52,874 bases of DNA from Clostridia bacterium (GCA_017886895.1 JAGHJD010000063.1:1-52874); one strand, 5' to 3'. Counted from the stretch's first letter, positions 41,696 through 52,227 are shown. The notes: generated by a model from the sequence alone, not told the origin. Translations and numbers: made by a program.

Positions 41696-41944
41696 TTGCC
41701 TGCGGCGGGGCATTTTATGCTCTATGCGGGTCTTTTGCCTGCGGCGGGGCGGGGGCATGCGGGAGGCGTGCTTTCGTTTTGCCGCGCCCGCGCAAAAGGT
41801 GCGGGCGCGGCGGGAATGCGGCGGGGCGCGGGCGGCGTTTTCTGTGCGGGCGGCGGATCTCTGCCCCGCGGGGCGGGGGCGCGAATGGGTCAAGCCGTGC
41901 GGCGCATATAGTAGGGGTATCCGAAAAAAGTGGGGGATACCGCA

Positions 41945-42643
41945 TTGCTGTGGGATTTTCTTTGCGCCGTGTTCGGCAAGTTCCTGTTTTTCACCTCCGC
42001 CGTCGGCGGGAAGGGCTCCTTTCCAAAACCCCTGCCGCCCGAAGAGGAGGAGAAATACCTGCGTCTCGCCCGCGAGGGCGACCGCGCCGCGCGGGATATG
42101 CTCGTGCGGCACAACATGCGGCTCGTGGCGCACATCGTCAAAAAGTACGCGGGCGCGGCGGAGACGGACGACCTCATCTCCGTGGGCAGCATCGGGCTGC
42201 TCAAGGCGATCGAGACGTTCAAACCCTCCCGCGGCACCCGGCTTGCCACCTATACGGCGCGGTGCATCGAAAACGAGATCCTCATGCTCATCCGCAGCAA
42301 CAAAAAGCACAGGAACACCGTCTATCTCTCCGATCCCGTCGGCGTGGATAAGGAGGGGAACGAGCTGACCCTCATGGATCTGCTGTTCGAGAAGGAGGAC
42401 GGCGTGTTCAAGGAGGTGGAGAGCAGGCTCGAACACGAGAAGTTTCTGCGCATGCTGCAGGGCTGCCTCACCGAGCGCGAATATACCGTGCTCTGCCTGC
42501 GCTACGGGCTGAAGGGCGGCGCGCCCATGCCGCAGCGCGAGGTCGCGCTCTTTCTGAAAATTTCGCGCTCCTACATCTCGCGCATCGAAAAACGCGCGGT
42601 CGAGAAAGCGCGCGCGGCGCTGAACAGGGCGGACTACCTGTGA
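41945..42643 (+). CDS. sigK: Sporulation sigma factor of the SigK/SigE group
   Basis: A 232-residue sigma-70 family protein. A hydrophobic pro-region LLWDFLCAVFGKFLFFTSAV precedes GSFPKPLPPEEEEKYL, the SigK pattern. Region 2 reads VRHNMRLVAHIVKKYAG...DDLISVGSIGLLKAIETFKPSRGTRLATYTARCIENEILM, then SDPVGVDKEGNELTLMDLL, and region 4 ends REVALFLKISRSYISRIEKRAVEKA. SigK drives late mother-cell genes after pro-sequence cleavage. The gene is intact, not split by a skin element. TTG 41945 with GGGGGA 7 nt upstream is chosen; GTG 41930 is the alternative. CATATAGTA (41905-41913) fits the SigK -10 pattern, but no -35 was seen. Confidence 0.88.
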   Translation: MLWDFLCAVFGKFLFFTSAVGGKGSFPKPLPPEEEEKYLRLAREGDRAARDMLVRHNMRLVAHIVKKYAGAAETDDLISVGSIGLLKAIETFKPSRGTRLATYTARCIENEILMLIRSNKKHRNTVYLSDPVGVDKEGNELTLMDLLFEKEDGVFKEVESRLEHEKFLRMLQGCLTEREYTVLCLRYGLKGGAPMPQREVALFLKISRSYISRIEKRAVEKARAALNRADYL

Positions 42644-42693
42644 GCGTCTTGCGCTACGGCGAACAGGGCGGCGGACGCCGCTGAGCGTCTTGT

Positions 42694-42756
42694 GCGCCCG
42701 CGCAGTCTCCCTATATGCGCGCCCGCGCAGTCTCCCTGTTTGCGCGCCCGCGCGGG
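42694..42756. repeat. 25-bp GC-rich tandem repeat
   Basis: GCGCCCGCGCAGTCTCCCT occurs at 42694 and 42719, and a truncated third copy follows. It lies in the 239-bp gap between sigK and mcsA. Confidence 0.8.
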
Positions 42757-42809
42757 GACGGCGTTCCCCGCACGTGCCCCTGCGCCCGGGCAATAAATTC
42801 GGATAACGC

Positions 42810-42838
42810 TTTACACGGCGGCATATCCGTGGTATAAT
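42810..42838 (+). promoter_or_regulatory. Promoter of the mcsA-mcsB-clpC-hpf operon
   Basis: TTTACA (42810-42815), 17-bp spacer, TATAAT (42833-42838). No CtsR heptad repeat (GGTCAAA type) was seen around it. Confidence 0.78.
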
Positions 42839-42882
42839 TGAGACGAAAAGGAAAGAGTGGACAGGCCGTAAAGAGGAGAGGC

Positions 42883-43350
42883 ATGCTGTGTTCCGTTTGT
42901 AAAAAAAACGAAGGCGTCTACGCCGTTGCGGGCGAGGACGGGGAGGAAATGCTGCTCTGCGGCGACTGTTATGCGCGTCTCGGCGCGGCGGCGGAGTACG
43001 CCGCCCTTTCGGGTGCGGAAGAGGGCGGGCGCTGCCCCGCCTGCGGCAGGACGTTCGCCGATTATAAGCGCACGGGGCTGGTCGGCTGCGCGCAGTGCTA
43101 TACCGCGTTCCGCGAAGAGCTGCTGCCCGTCATCCGCCGCATGCACGGAAAGACGGTGCACATGGGCGGCCATCCCCTCGGCAACGGCAGGCTGTACGAG
43201 CTTCTGGACGAGCGCAACCGCCTGCGCGCGGAGCTGGAGAGCGCCGTCAAGCGCAAGGACATGGCGGAGGCGGAGCGGCTCAACCGCGACATCCGCGAAA
43301 TTTCCCGCGTCATTTACCGCGGCGGAACGGAGGACGGGGATGATCAGTAA
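42883..43350 (+). CDS. mcsA: McsA, activator of the protein arginine kinase
   Basis: A 155-residue zinc protein. Four C-x-x-C motifs are in order: CSVCKKNEG, CGDC, CPACGRTF and CAQCYTAF. A C-terminal coiled UVR motif follows (NRLRAELESAVKRKDMAEAERLNRDIREI, about 113-142). McsA activates McsB and in Bacillus helps mark proteins for ClpCP. ATG 42883 with AGAGGAGAGG is preferred over an upstream start in a basic stretch. It overlaps mcsB by 11 nt. Confidence 0.93.
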   Translation: MLCSVCKKNEGVYAVAGEDGEEMLLCGDCYARLGAAAEYAALSGAEEGGRCPACGRTFADYKRTGLVGCAQCYTAFREELLPVIRRMHGKTVHMGGHPLGNGRLYELLDERNRLRAELESAVKRKDMAEAERLNRDIREISRVIYRGGTEDGDDQ

Positions 43351-44368
43351 CATCGAGAGCACCGTCGTCTCCACCCGTATCCGTCTCGCCCGCAACCTTG
43401 CGGACTACTCCTTCCCCTCGGTGCTGCATTCCGCAAAACAGGCGAAGGAGATCGTGCGTGCGGTCTACGACGCGGCGAGCGGTGCGCGCGCGTTCAAGCT
43501 CTATCATATGGGCGATTTGTCCGACAACGTCGCGCAGGCGCTGTGCGACGACCATCTCATCAGCGCCGAGCTTGCGGCGAACAAAAAATACGGCGCGGCG
43601 CTCATCGACGAGAGCGGCGGGGATATGCAGGAGGGGAAGTTCTCCATCATGATCAATGAGGAGGACCACCTGCGCGAGCAGTACATTGCCGACGGGCTGT
43701 GCCTGCCGCGCGCGTACGGGCTGCTCGCCGCCTTCGACGGGGAGCTTTCGCGGCAGCTCCGCTTTGCTTTCGACGCGCAGCTCGGGTATCTCACCGCCTG
43801 CCCGACCAATCTCGGCACGGGGCTGCGCGCGTCGGTCATGCTCTTTCTCCCCGCGCTCACACGCCTCCGCAAGATGGAGCGCGTCGTCCGCGAGATCTCC
43901 CGCCTCGGGCACACCGTGCGCGGCGTGTACGGAGAGGGGAGCGCGGCGGAAGGGTTCATGTACCAGATCAGCAACGAGGTCACGCTGGGCGTGACGGAGG
44001 AGTATATCCTCTCCGAAGTCCAGCGCGCGGCGCTGGAGCTTGTCAGCCTCGAATCGCAGGCGCGCAAGAGCCTGCGCGAGGAGGACGAGACGGGCGTGCG
44101 CGACGAGTGCATGCGCGACTACGGTATCCTGCGCTACTGCGCGAAGATCTCTTTTGAGGAATTTTTGCAGCGCCTCTCGGGCGTCAAGCTGGGGGCGGCG
44201 CTCGGCTTTATCCGCGTGCGCGACTTCCGCGCGCTGGACGCGCTCGCGGCGCGGGCGCGCCCGGCGAACGTCGGGCTGCTGAGCGACGGGGCGCTCACCG
44301 CGCCCGAGCGCGACGTGCTCCGCGCGGAGCTTTGCCGCAGGGAGCTTGCGGAGAATACGGAAGGATAA
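43340..44368 (+). CDS. mcsB: Protein arginine kinase McsB
   Basis: A 342-residue phosphagen-kinase-fold enzyme that phosphorylates arginines on damaged proteins, a degradation tag for ClpC-ClpP. Motifs are VVSTRIRLARNLADYSFP (nucleotide-binding arginines), IMINEEDHLREQ (catalytic Glu), YLTACPTNLGTGLRASV (active-site Cys loop) and TVRGVYGEGSAAEGFMYQISNE. The C-terminal part carries the phospho-arginine-binding region. Start ATG 43340 is inside the mcsA gene, so translation is coupled. Confidence 0.95.
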   Translation: MISNIESTVVSTRIRLARNLADYSFPSVLHSAKQAKEIVRAVYDAASGARAFKLYHMGDLSDNVAQALCDDHLISAELAANKKYGAALIDESGGDMQEGKFSIMINEEDHLREQYIADGLCLPRAYGLLAAFDGELSRQLRFAFDAQLGYLTACPTNLGTGLRASVMLFLPALTRLRKMERVVREISRLGHTVRGVYGEGSAAEGFMYQISNEVTLGVTEEYILSEVQRAALELVSLESQARKSLREEDETGVRDECMRDYGILRYCAKISFEEFLQRLSGVKLGAALGFIRVRDFRALDALAARARPANVGLLSDGALTAPERDVLRAELCRRELAENTEG

Positions 44369-44404
44369 TAAAGTGAGGAACGCCCGTTCGGGCGGCGGAA
44401 CGAT

Positions 44405-46837
<2,433 letters not shown>

Positions 46838-46858
46838 AAGCATCGGAGGGAATCACTT

Positions 46859-47392
46859 ATGCGAATCGAGATCATTGAAAAGAACTGCAAGGCGAGCGAG
46901 AAACTGCTTGCGATCGTGAACAAAAAGACGGCCCGCCTCGAAAAATATTTCGACGAGGACGCGCTGTGCTCCGTCTACCTCAAAACGGAGAACAGGCTGT
47001 GCAAGACGGAGGTGACCATCCTCTACAAGGGGAACATGGTGCGCGCGGAGGTCACGGGCAAGAACTTTTACGACAACATCGACGCCGTGCTGCCCAAGCT
47101 CGAAAAGCAGATCTACAAGCACAAGAGCAAGCTCGAATCCAAGCTGAAACAGGGCGCGTTTGCGGAGAAACAGCTCTTCTTCAAGGGCGAAGTGCCCGCG
47201 GCGGAGGGCGAACCCGTCAAGGTCAAGACCTTTGACCTCACGCCCATGACGACGGAGGAGGCGGCGGAGCAGCTCGACCTTCTCGGGCATTCGTTCTATA
47301 TCTTCCAGGACGCGGAGACGGGCGAGGTGCGCGTGGTGTACCTGCGCGGGAACGGCGATGTGGGGCTTTTGATCCCGAAAAAGAGCAGGTGA
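46859..47392 (+). CDS. hpf: Ribosome hibernation promoting factor, long form
   Basis: A 177-residue protein with an N-terminal S30AE/YfiA domain (1-95; MRIEIIEKNCKASEKLLAIVNKKTARLEKYF, FYDNIDAVLPKLEKQIYKHKSKL), a linker, and the C-terminal dimerisation domain of long HPF (VKTFDLTPMTTEEAAEQLDLLGHSFYIFQDAETGEVRVVYLRGNGDVGLLIP). It pairs 70S ribosomes into inactive 100S dimers in stationary phase or stress. It lies 21 nt after clpC with RBS CGGAGGG, so hibernation is co-expressed with the arginine-phosphate degradation system. Confidence 0.96.
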   Translation: MRIEIIEKNCKASEKLLAIVNKKTARLEKYFDEDALCSVYLKTENRLCKTEVTILYKGNMVRAEVTGKNFYDNIDAVLPKLEKQIYKHKSKLESKLKQGAFAEKQLFFKGEVPAAEGEPVKVKTFDLTPMTTEEAAEQLDLLGHSFYIFQDAETGEVRVVYLRGNGDVGLLIPKKSR

Positions 47393-47421
47393 CGGGTGTC
47401 TGTATAGTATCGGCGCTTTCG

Positions 47422-47459
47422 GCGCACGGCGCATTTGCGCCGCGCGTTTTGCATACAAT
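47422..47459 (+). promoter_or_regulatory. Hairpin and -10 box directly before the YihY gene
   Basis: GGCGC-ATTT-GCGCC with flanking CGC/GCG pairs and TTTT (47422-47450) may terminate hpf. TACAAT (47454-47459) ends 6 nt before the ATG at 47466 and no RBS is seen, so the YihY mRNA may be leaderless. A -35 box is not evident. Confidence 0.45.
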
Positions 47460-47465
47460 ACGGGT

Positions 47466-48308
47466 ATGGAAAAGGAGAGCGCGAAAAAAAAGGAGAGAAC
47501 CGGGCGGCTGCGCGCGGCGTACGCAAAGGTGCGCGCGGCGTTTTCCTACCTCTCGGCAAAGAAATATACGACGCTCGCGGGCACGCTGACCTTCTTTCTG
47601 GTCATGTCCGTCGTGCCCTTCCTTTTCTGGCTGACGCTGCTGTTCGGCAGGCTCAACATCGACTTTGAACAGCTCCTCGACTTTTCGCTCTTCGACGAGG
47701 TGCGCGGCGTCATCCTGTACTTTCAGGAGTCCGCGCGGTCCGCGACGGCGGGCGCGTCCGTCGTGCTGCTCGCAACGACGCTGTACTCTTCGACCAATCT
47801 CTTTTTCCACATGCGCCGCAGCGGGGAGATCATCTACGAGTACAAGCGCAGGAAGGGGAGCCTCGTGCTCCGTCTCTCGGCGCTGGCGCTCATCTTCGTC
47901 GTCATGGTGCTCTTCCTCTCGGGCGTGGGGCTGTTCCTCGTGGGGAACCTGCTCGTCGAACGGCTGTTCCCCTCGTTCGTGGCGCAGATCTCCGTCTATC
48001 TGCTCGTCGCCGTCGTGGCCTATGCGTTCCTGCTCCTGATGAATCTCTATATCTGTCCGTACCGCCTGCACGTGCGCGACGCTGTCTGGGGGAGCCTTCT
48101 GTCCCTCGTTCTGGGCGGGTTCGCTTCCTTCGGGTTTTCGGTCTATACCCGCTTCAGCTCGGCGGAAAAGCTGTACGGCGCGGCAGTGTTCTTCATCCTC
48201 TTCCTGCTGTGGCTGTACATTCTGATGATCTGTTTCGTCGTGGGCGTCATCTTCAACTGCTGCCTCGCCGAGCACAGCGGGCTGCGCAAGGAGAGCAAGC
48301 GTTTTTAG
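47466..48308 (+). CDS. YihY/BrkB-family membrane protein
   Basis: A 280-residue protein with about six helices. The family signature is seen in SAKKYTTLAGTLTFFLVMSVVPFLFWLTLLFG and in the second half YTRFSSAEKLYGAAVFFILFLLWLYILMICFVVGVIFNCCLAE. The family was once called ribonuclease BN by mistake; its real function (possibly transport) is unsettled. The N-terminus is strongly basic. There is no RBS before ATG 47466, with GAAAAGG inside the coding start only. Confidence 0.88.
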   Translation: MEKESAKKKERTGRLRAAYAKVRAAFSYLSAKKYTTLAGTLTFFLVMSVVPFLFWLTLLFGRLNIDFEQLLDFSLFDEVRGVILYFQESARSATAGASVVLLATTLYSSTNLFFHMRRSGEIIYEYKRRKGSLVLRLSALALIFVVMVLFLSGVGLFLVGNLLVERLFPSFVAQISVYLLVAVVAYAFLLLMNLYICPYRLHVRDAVWGSLLSLVLGGFASFGFSVYTRFSSAEKLYGAAVFFILFLLWLYILMICFVVGVIFNCCLAEHSGLRKESKRF

Positions 48309-48361
48309 CCTTTTTTCCTCCTTTTTGTGCGCTGCGCGGAAATTTCTCCGCGCGCAAGGGC

Positions 48362-48390
48362 TTGCAAACGGCGCGCCGATATTGTATAAT
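48362..48390 (+). promoter_or_regulatory. Promoter of the DegV gene
   Basis: TTGCAA (48362-48367), 17-bp spacer, TATAAT (48385-48390). Confidence 0.78.
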
Positions 48391-48435
48391 AGGTGCAAGC
48401 CGCTTGCGGCATTCCGAACAAGAGAGGGGAGAAAG

Positions 48436-49299
48436 ATGTATCAGCTTTTTTGCGATTCCAACTGTGAATTGTGGCACACCGAGGCGAAGGAGCTGGGGCT
48501 CTGCGTCATCCGCATGCCCTACGTGCTGGACGGCGAGGAGCATGCGTACGACCTCGGCGAGAACACCGATTTCAAGCACTTCTTTGACCGCATGCGCGAG
48601 GGAGCCGTTCCCGTCACGTCCGCGATCAACGAACAGAACTATATCGATTACTTCGAGCCCGTGCTGAAAGAGGGGAAGGACATCTATTACGTGACCTTCT
48701 CGCACAAGCTCTCCGCGACCTTCGCGAGCATGGAGCGCGCGGTCGAAACGCTGAAAAAGAGCTACCCCGACCGCGTGATCCGCTGGTTCGATACCCGCTC
48801 CATCAGTCTCGGCGCGGGCTTTCAGGTGCGGCTCGCCGCTGGGAAGTGGCGCGCGGGCGCGACGATGGACGAGCTGGAGGCGTACCTGACCGAAGTCCGC
48901 GCGCATACGGCGGTGTACTTCGTGGTGAAAGACCTCAAATATCTCAAACGCGGCGGAAGGATCTCCGCGCTGACGGCGGCGGTCGGCACGCTGCTCGATA
49001 TCAAGCCGCTCATCTCCGTTATGGAGGACGGGTCGCTTGCGAGCGTGGGGAAGATCAAGGGCGCAAAGCGGGTGCTTGCGGAGTTTATCCGCATCATGCA
49101 CGAGCGCGGCTGCAACGTGAAGGATTACCCCGTCGAAGTGCTGCAGGCGGACTGCCCCGAGACGGGTGACGCGTTCGTCGCGGCGCTCAAAGAGGAGTTC
49201 GGCGCGGAGACGGTCATTCACTACCAGCCCGTGGGGCCCGTCATCGGCACCCACTGCGGCCCCGGTACGCTCGGGCTCGTATTCTATGCGGAAAACTGA
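48436..49299 (+). CDS. DegV-family fatty-acid-binding protein
   Basis: A 287-residue two-domain protein. FCDSNCELWHTEAKELGLCVIRMPYVLDGEE is the DegV start, VTFSHKLSATFASMERAVETL is the serine loop (S-x-x-L-S-x-T) that holds the fatty acid carboxylate, and VYFVVKDLKYLKRGGRIS and GPVIGTHCGPGTLGLVF end the fold. In Firmicutes, DegV/FakB proteins present fatty acids to the kinase FakA; no fakA is in the window. RBS AGAGAGGGGAG precedes ATG 48436. Confidence 0.92.
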   Translation: MYQLFCDSNCELWHTEAKELGLCVIRMPYVLDGEEHAYDLGENTDFKHFFDRMREGAVPVTSAINEQNYIDYFEPVLKEGKDIYYVTFSHKLSATFASMERAVETLKKSYPDRVIRWFDTRSISLGAGFQVRLAAGKWRAGATMDELEAYLTEVRAHTAVYFVVKDLKYLKRGGRISALTAAVGTLLDIKPLISVMEDGSLASVGKIKGAKRVLAEFIRIMHERGCNVKDYPVEVLQADCPETGDAFVAALKEEFGAETVIHYQPVGPVIGTHCGPGTLGLVFYAEN

Positions 49300-49338
49300 C
49301 GGGCGGGCGCGCGCTCTGCGCCCGTTGAGGAAGAGGAA

Positions 49339-50553
49339 TTGAAAGGAAAGAAAGTATTGGCGGTCTTTGCCGCGGCGGCGCTCGCGCTTGCGGGCGCCTT
49401 GTTCACGGGCTGCGCCGAAGAGGGCGGGTTCATCGAATACAGCCTCTCGGACGCGCTGTATGTGGACGGCGTGCGCGTCTCTTCCTCCGAATACGAGGCG
49501 CTTGCCGAAGAGGTCGGAGAGCTGCTTTCGGAGACGGAGGCGCTCTTTGACGCGGAGGCGGAGGGGAGCGATGTTTCGCGCATCAACGCCGCCGCGGCGG
49601 GCGAGACGGTTACGGTGGACGCGCGCACGTATGAACTGCTCGCGCTGTGCAAGGAGCTGCATGCGGAGACGGGCGGTGCGTTCACGCCCGCGCTCTATTC
49701 GCTGAGCGAACTGTGGGGGTTCACGCCCGCGTTCGAGGGGAGGTACTCCGACCCGCGCCCGTCCCCCTCGGAGGGGAGCATCGCCGCGGCGCTTGCGCAC
49801 TGTGACTTTTCCGCCGTGACCCTCGGCGAGGGGAATGCCGTCGTCAAGACGGACGGGGAGACGAAGATCGACCTCGGCGGCGTGGCAAAGGGGTACATGA
49901 CCGACCTCGTCGCAGAGCTGATCGCCGAGCGCTATGCGGGGCACAGCGTGGAGTATTCCGCGGAGGTCATGTCGAATTTGCTCCTTGCGGGGCAGGTGCG
50001 CGACGGCGGGACGCTGCGCGGGTACAATATCGGCATCGCGAACCCGCGCGTCACAACGACCGGCGCCGCGCAGTGCCTGTACCTTGCGGGCGTGCAGGAC
50101 GTTGCGATCAGCACGAGCTCTGACGAATACCGCTTCTACGTCTATGAGGGGAACATCTATTCGCATATCCTCGACCCCGCGACGGGTGCGCCGTCGCAGA
50201 ACGGCGTCATCAGCGTGACCGTCTGCGTGCCGCTGTCGGAAGAGAATGCGGGCGCGCGGGCGGACGCCTATTCCACGGCGGGGTTCTGCATGCCGCTCAC
50301 CGACGCGCTCGCTTTTTATGAAACGCTGTATGAGAGCCGCGGCGTGACCGCCGTCGTCATCACGGAGGATTGGCGCTATTACGCCGTCGGCGGGGAGACG
50401 GTTCTGAACCGCGAGGACTATGTGGAATATATCGGTTCGTCGCTGACCGCCGAAAACGTCTTTACCTATGCGGAAGTCTCTGCCGCGCAGGACGGGGTCG
50501 TGCGCTGTGCGCAGGAGGAGGCGTATATCGCATACGTCGCGGGGTTGGTCTGA
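49339..50553 (+). CDS. apbE: ApbE-family FAD:protein FMN transferase, lipoprotein
   Basis: The 404-residue protein has a signal peptide and lipobox FTGC (Cys25), so it acts outside the membrane. ApbE signatures are LCKELHAETGGAFTPALYSLSELWGF, TKIDLGGVAKGYMTDLV and HILDPATGAPSQNGVISVTV with GARADAYSTAGFCMPL (the D-A-x-S-T metal site). It attaches FMN to Thr/Ser of extracytoplasmic flavoproteins. The central L-G-G-N segment usual in ApbE reads SAEVMSNLLLAG here, a divergence. TTG start at 49339 after GAGGAAGAGGAA. It overlaps the next gene by one base. Confidence 0.88.
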   Translation: MKGKKVLAVFAAAALALAGALFTGCAEEGGFIEYSLSDALYVDGVRVSSSEYEALAEEVGELLSETEALFDAEAEGSDVSRINAAAAGETVTVDARTYELLALCKELHAETGGAFTPALYSLSELWGFTPAFEGRYSDPRPSPSEGSIAAALAHCDFSAVTLGEGNAVVKTDGETKIDLGGVAKGYMTDLVAELIAERYAGHSVEYSAEVMSNLLLAGQVRDGGTLRGYNIGIANPRVTTTGAAQCLYLAGVQDVAISTSSDEYRFYVYEGNIYSHILDPATGAPSQNGVISVTVCVPLSEENAGARADAYSTAGFCMPLTDALAFYETLYESRGVTAVVITEDWRYYAVGGETVLNREDYVEYIGSSLTAENVFTYAEVSAAQDGVVRCAQEEAYIAYVAGLV

Positions 50554-50990
50554 TGGACAGGGAGCAGAAAGCCGCGCTCGTGCGCGGGCAGAAATTTTTT
50601 GTGCGCGGCGACCTCATCGTGTTCGCCGTCGTGCTCGCGCTGCTCGCCGCACTGACGGCGGTCGCCTTCCTGACCCCGCGCGAGGAGGGGAACAGCTTCA
50701 CGGTCTGGTACGAGGGGCGCGCGGTGTTCACCGCGTCGCTCGAAGAGGACGCCGTCTATGTCTTTACGGTCGGCAGCGGCGCCGTGGCGCGCTATGAAGA
50801 GGGCGCGGACTATGAGGAGTACAACATTATAGAAGTTGTGAACGGAACGGTGCGCGTGCGCGAGGCGGACTGCCGCTCGCAGGACTGCGTCTACCGCGGC
50901 GCGGCGGATTGGGGCGAGATCGTCTGCCTGCCGCACGGCATGCGCATCGAAGTGAACGGGGAGGAGGCGCAGCCGCCTGCGGACTACTGA
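50553..50990 (+). CDS. NusG domain II-containing membrane-anchored protein
   Basis: A 145-residue protein with one membrane helix (about 20-42) and an outside NusG_II-type beta domain ending in READCRSQDCVYRGAADWGEIVCLPHGMRIEV, the C-x4-C...I-V-C-L-P-H/N signature. The family is frequently next to ApbE and Gx transporter genes in Clostridia. Role unknown; it may support the flavinylated or quinone-linked redox partner. One-base overlaps with both neighbours (TGATG) show tight coupling. Confidence 0.88.
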   Translation: MDREQKAALVRGQKFFVRGDLIVFAVVLALLAALTAVAFLTPREEGNSFTVWYEGRAVFTASLEEDAVYVFTVGSGAVARYEEGADYEEYNIIEVVNGTVRVREADCRSQDCVYRGAADWGEIVCLPHGMRIEVNGEEAQPPADY

Positions 50991-51511
50991 TGAAAAAATT
51001 TACCGCTAAGCGCGTCGCGGTGCTGGGCGTCCTGCTCGCCGCGGCGAGCATTGTGTTCATCGTCGAATCGCTCGTGCCGCCCCTGCTGCCCTTCGCGCCG
51101 TATGTGAAGATCGGGCTGGCGAACTGTTTCGTGCTGTTCGTGATCATCTATTTCGGGTTCGCGGAAGGGGTGATCTTTCTGGTCGTCAAAAACGCGATCT
51201 CCGCGCTCTGGTCCTTTTCGTCGTTCGTGTTCGTGTTCAACGTCGCGGGCAGTTTCGCCGCCTTTCTGGTCATGGCGCTGCTGTATCGGGTCGCCTTTCC
51301 GAAAGTGAGCCTGGTCGCGGTCAGCATTGCGGGGGCGGTGTGCAGCAATATCGCGCGCACCTGCCTTGCCTCGCTGCTCATGGAGACGCCGTCGCTGTAC
51401 GTGCAATTGCCCTTTGTGTGCGCGTTCAGCGTGCTTGCGGGCATTTTAGTAGGTGTTTTGACGGTGCTTTCTATAAAACACCTGCCCGAAAGATTGACAA
51501 AATTCAAATGA
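50990..51511 (+). CDS. Gx transporter family / heptaprenyl diphosphate synthase component I-like membrane protein
   Basis: A 173-residue protein with five to six helices. MKKFTAKRVAVLGVLLAAASIVFIVESLVPPLLPFAPYVKIGLANCFVLFVIIYFGFAEGVIFLVVKNAISAL is the Gx transporter / Hpre_diP_synt_I pattern, an ECF-S-like fold. Annotation as a prenyl synthase component is historical. With ApbE and the NusG-II protein it forms the commonly seen flavin/quinone-associated trio. The tRNA-Ser promoter begins inside its 3' end. Confidence 0.85.
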   Translation: MKKFTAKRVAVLGVLLAAASIVFIVESLVPPLLPFAPYVKIGLANCFVLFVIIYFGFAEGVIFLVVKNAISALWSFSSFVFVFNVAGSFAAFLVMALLYRVAFPKVSLVAVSIAGAVCSNIARTCLASLLMETPSLYVQLPFVCAFSVLAGILVGVLTVLSIKHLPERLTKFK

Positions 51512-51522
51512 CCCGCTATAAT
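51494..51522 (+). promoter_or_regulatory. Promoter of tRNA-Ser
   Basis: TTGACA (51494-51499), 17-bp spacer, TATAAT (51517-51522). The -35 box lies within the end of the Gx transporter gene. Confidence 0.85.
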
Positions 51523-51535
51523 AGAAAGGCTTGAT

Positions 51536-51627
51536 GCAGAGATGGCGGAGCGGTCGAACGCGCACGACTCGAAATCGTGTTTACCCCCATAAGGGTAACA
51601 AGGGTTCAAATCCCTTTCTCTGCGCCA
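51536..51627 (+). tRNA. tRNA-Ser (anticodon CGA), CCA encoded
   Basis: Acceptor GCAGAGA (51536-51542) pairs with TCTCTGC (51617-51623), followed by G and encoded CCA. The anticodon stem CACGA / TCGTG encloses the loop CTCGAAA, anticodon CGA. The long variable arm TTTACCCCCATAAGGGTAA is a class II feature. The T arm is AGGGTTCAAATCCCT. Confidence 0.96.
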
Positions 51628-51635
51628 CGCATAAG

Positions 51636-51732
51636 AAAGGATATTTTCGCAAGAAAATGTCCTTTTTTCATGCATTTTTGCCCTGTTTTTGGTCGTCTGC
51701 GGGACGGATATGCCGAAAACAGGGCGTTTTTT
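51636..51732 (+). terminator. Two hairpins after tRNA-Ser
   Basis: First: AAAGGATATTTTC-GCAA-GAAAATGTCCTTT with TTTTTT (51636-51667), the tRNA terminator. Second: GCCCTGTTTT (51680) pairs with AAAACAGGGC (51716) across a 26-nt loop, then GTTTTTTC. Confidence 0.85.
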
Positions 51733-52019
51733 CGTTAAAATTGTGGTACGATTTGGGTACGGCGCCGTAGGCGGCGGGGAGCGGCCTGCCCGAAGAGTTT
51801 GCGGAAGGGGATACGCTGCGTGCCGTTTAAGCGAGAGGGCTGCCTCCTCGTGCGCCGCTTTTGCGGAAGCAGCTTCTGCGTCCGCCGCCTGCGCGAAAAA
51901 CGGCGGTGGCAGTGCAAAAAAAGGGGGGATGATCGTCGTGCCGCAGCACGGATAGCGCGTAAACGGAGGGGGAGAGTAAGGCTGCGTGAAGAGAATCGAA
52001 AAAAAATGAGAAAAAAGGG
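51733..52019. other. Non-coding gap, nothing recognised
   Basis: Mixed composition, no convincing gene on either strand and no clear regulatory site. Several overlapping open frames here lack ribosome binding sites. Confidence 0.5.
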
Positions 52020-52139
52020 TTGACAAAATCAAAAAGCGGTAGTATACTATAATCGAAAAATGGAAACGTTTCCAAGCAATTCGGAAAGAGCCGAAGGCAA
52101 CCGCCCGCATTTTTTTGCCAACAAATGGAAACGTTTCCA
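52020..52139 (+). promoter_or_regulatory. Promoter with two identical LacI-type operators
   Basis: TTGACA (52020-52025), 17-bp spacer, TATACT (52043-52048). The perfect 14-bp palindrome TGGAAACGTTTCCA occurs at 52061-52074, just after the expected start site, and again at 52126-52139, 65 bp away. This is the form of LacI-family operators (ScrR, CcpA relatives), and the paired sites suggest looping. It controls the fructokinase gene. Confidence 0.85.
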
Positions 52140-52227
52140 AAATGTGGAACGCCGCAAGCTGTGCGGCGGCAGAGCGCGGGAAATGCAGAACAGGACGCGG
52201 CGGCGCGCGTGTGTCGGTCGGCGGCAG

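Noticed and set aside
41695-41911. Short open frame before sigK
   Set aside because: It lies in a GC-rich direct-repeat stretch with no RBS and a Gly/Ala/Arg-rich product.
51531-51770. Open frame across tRNA-Ser and its terminators
   Set aside because: It includes the complete tRNA and two hairpins and has no RBS.
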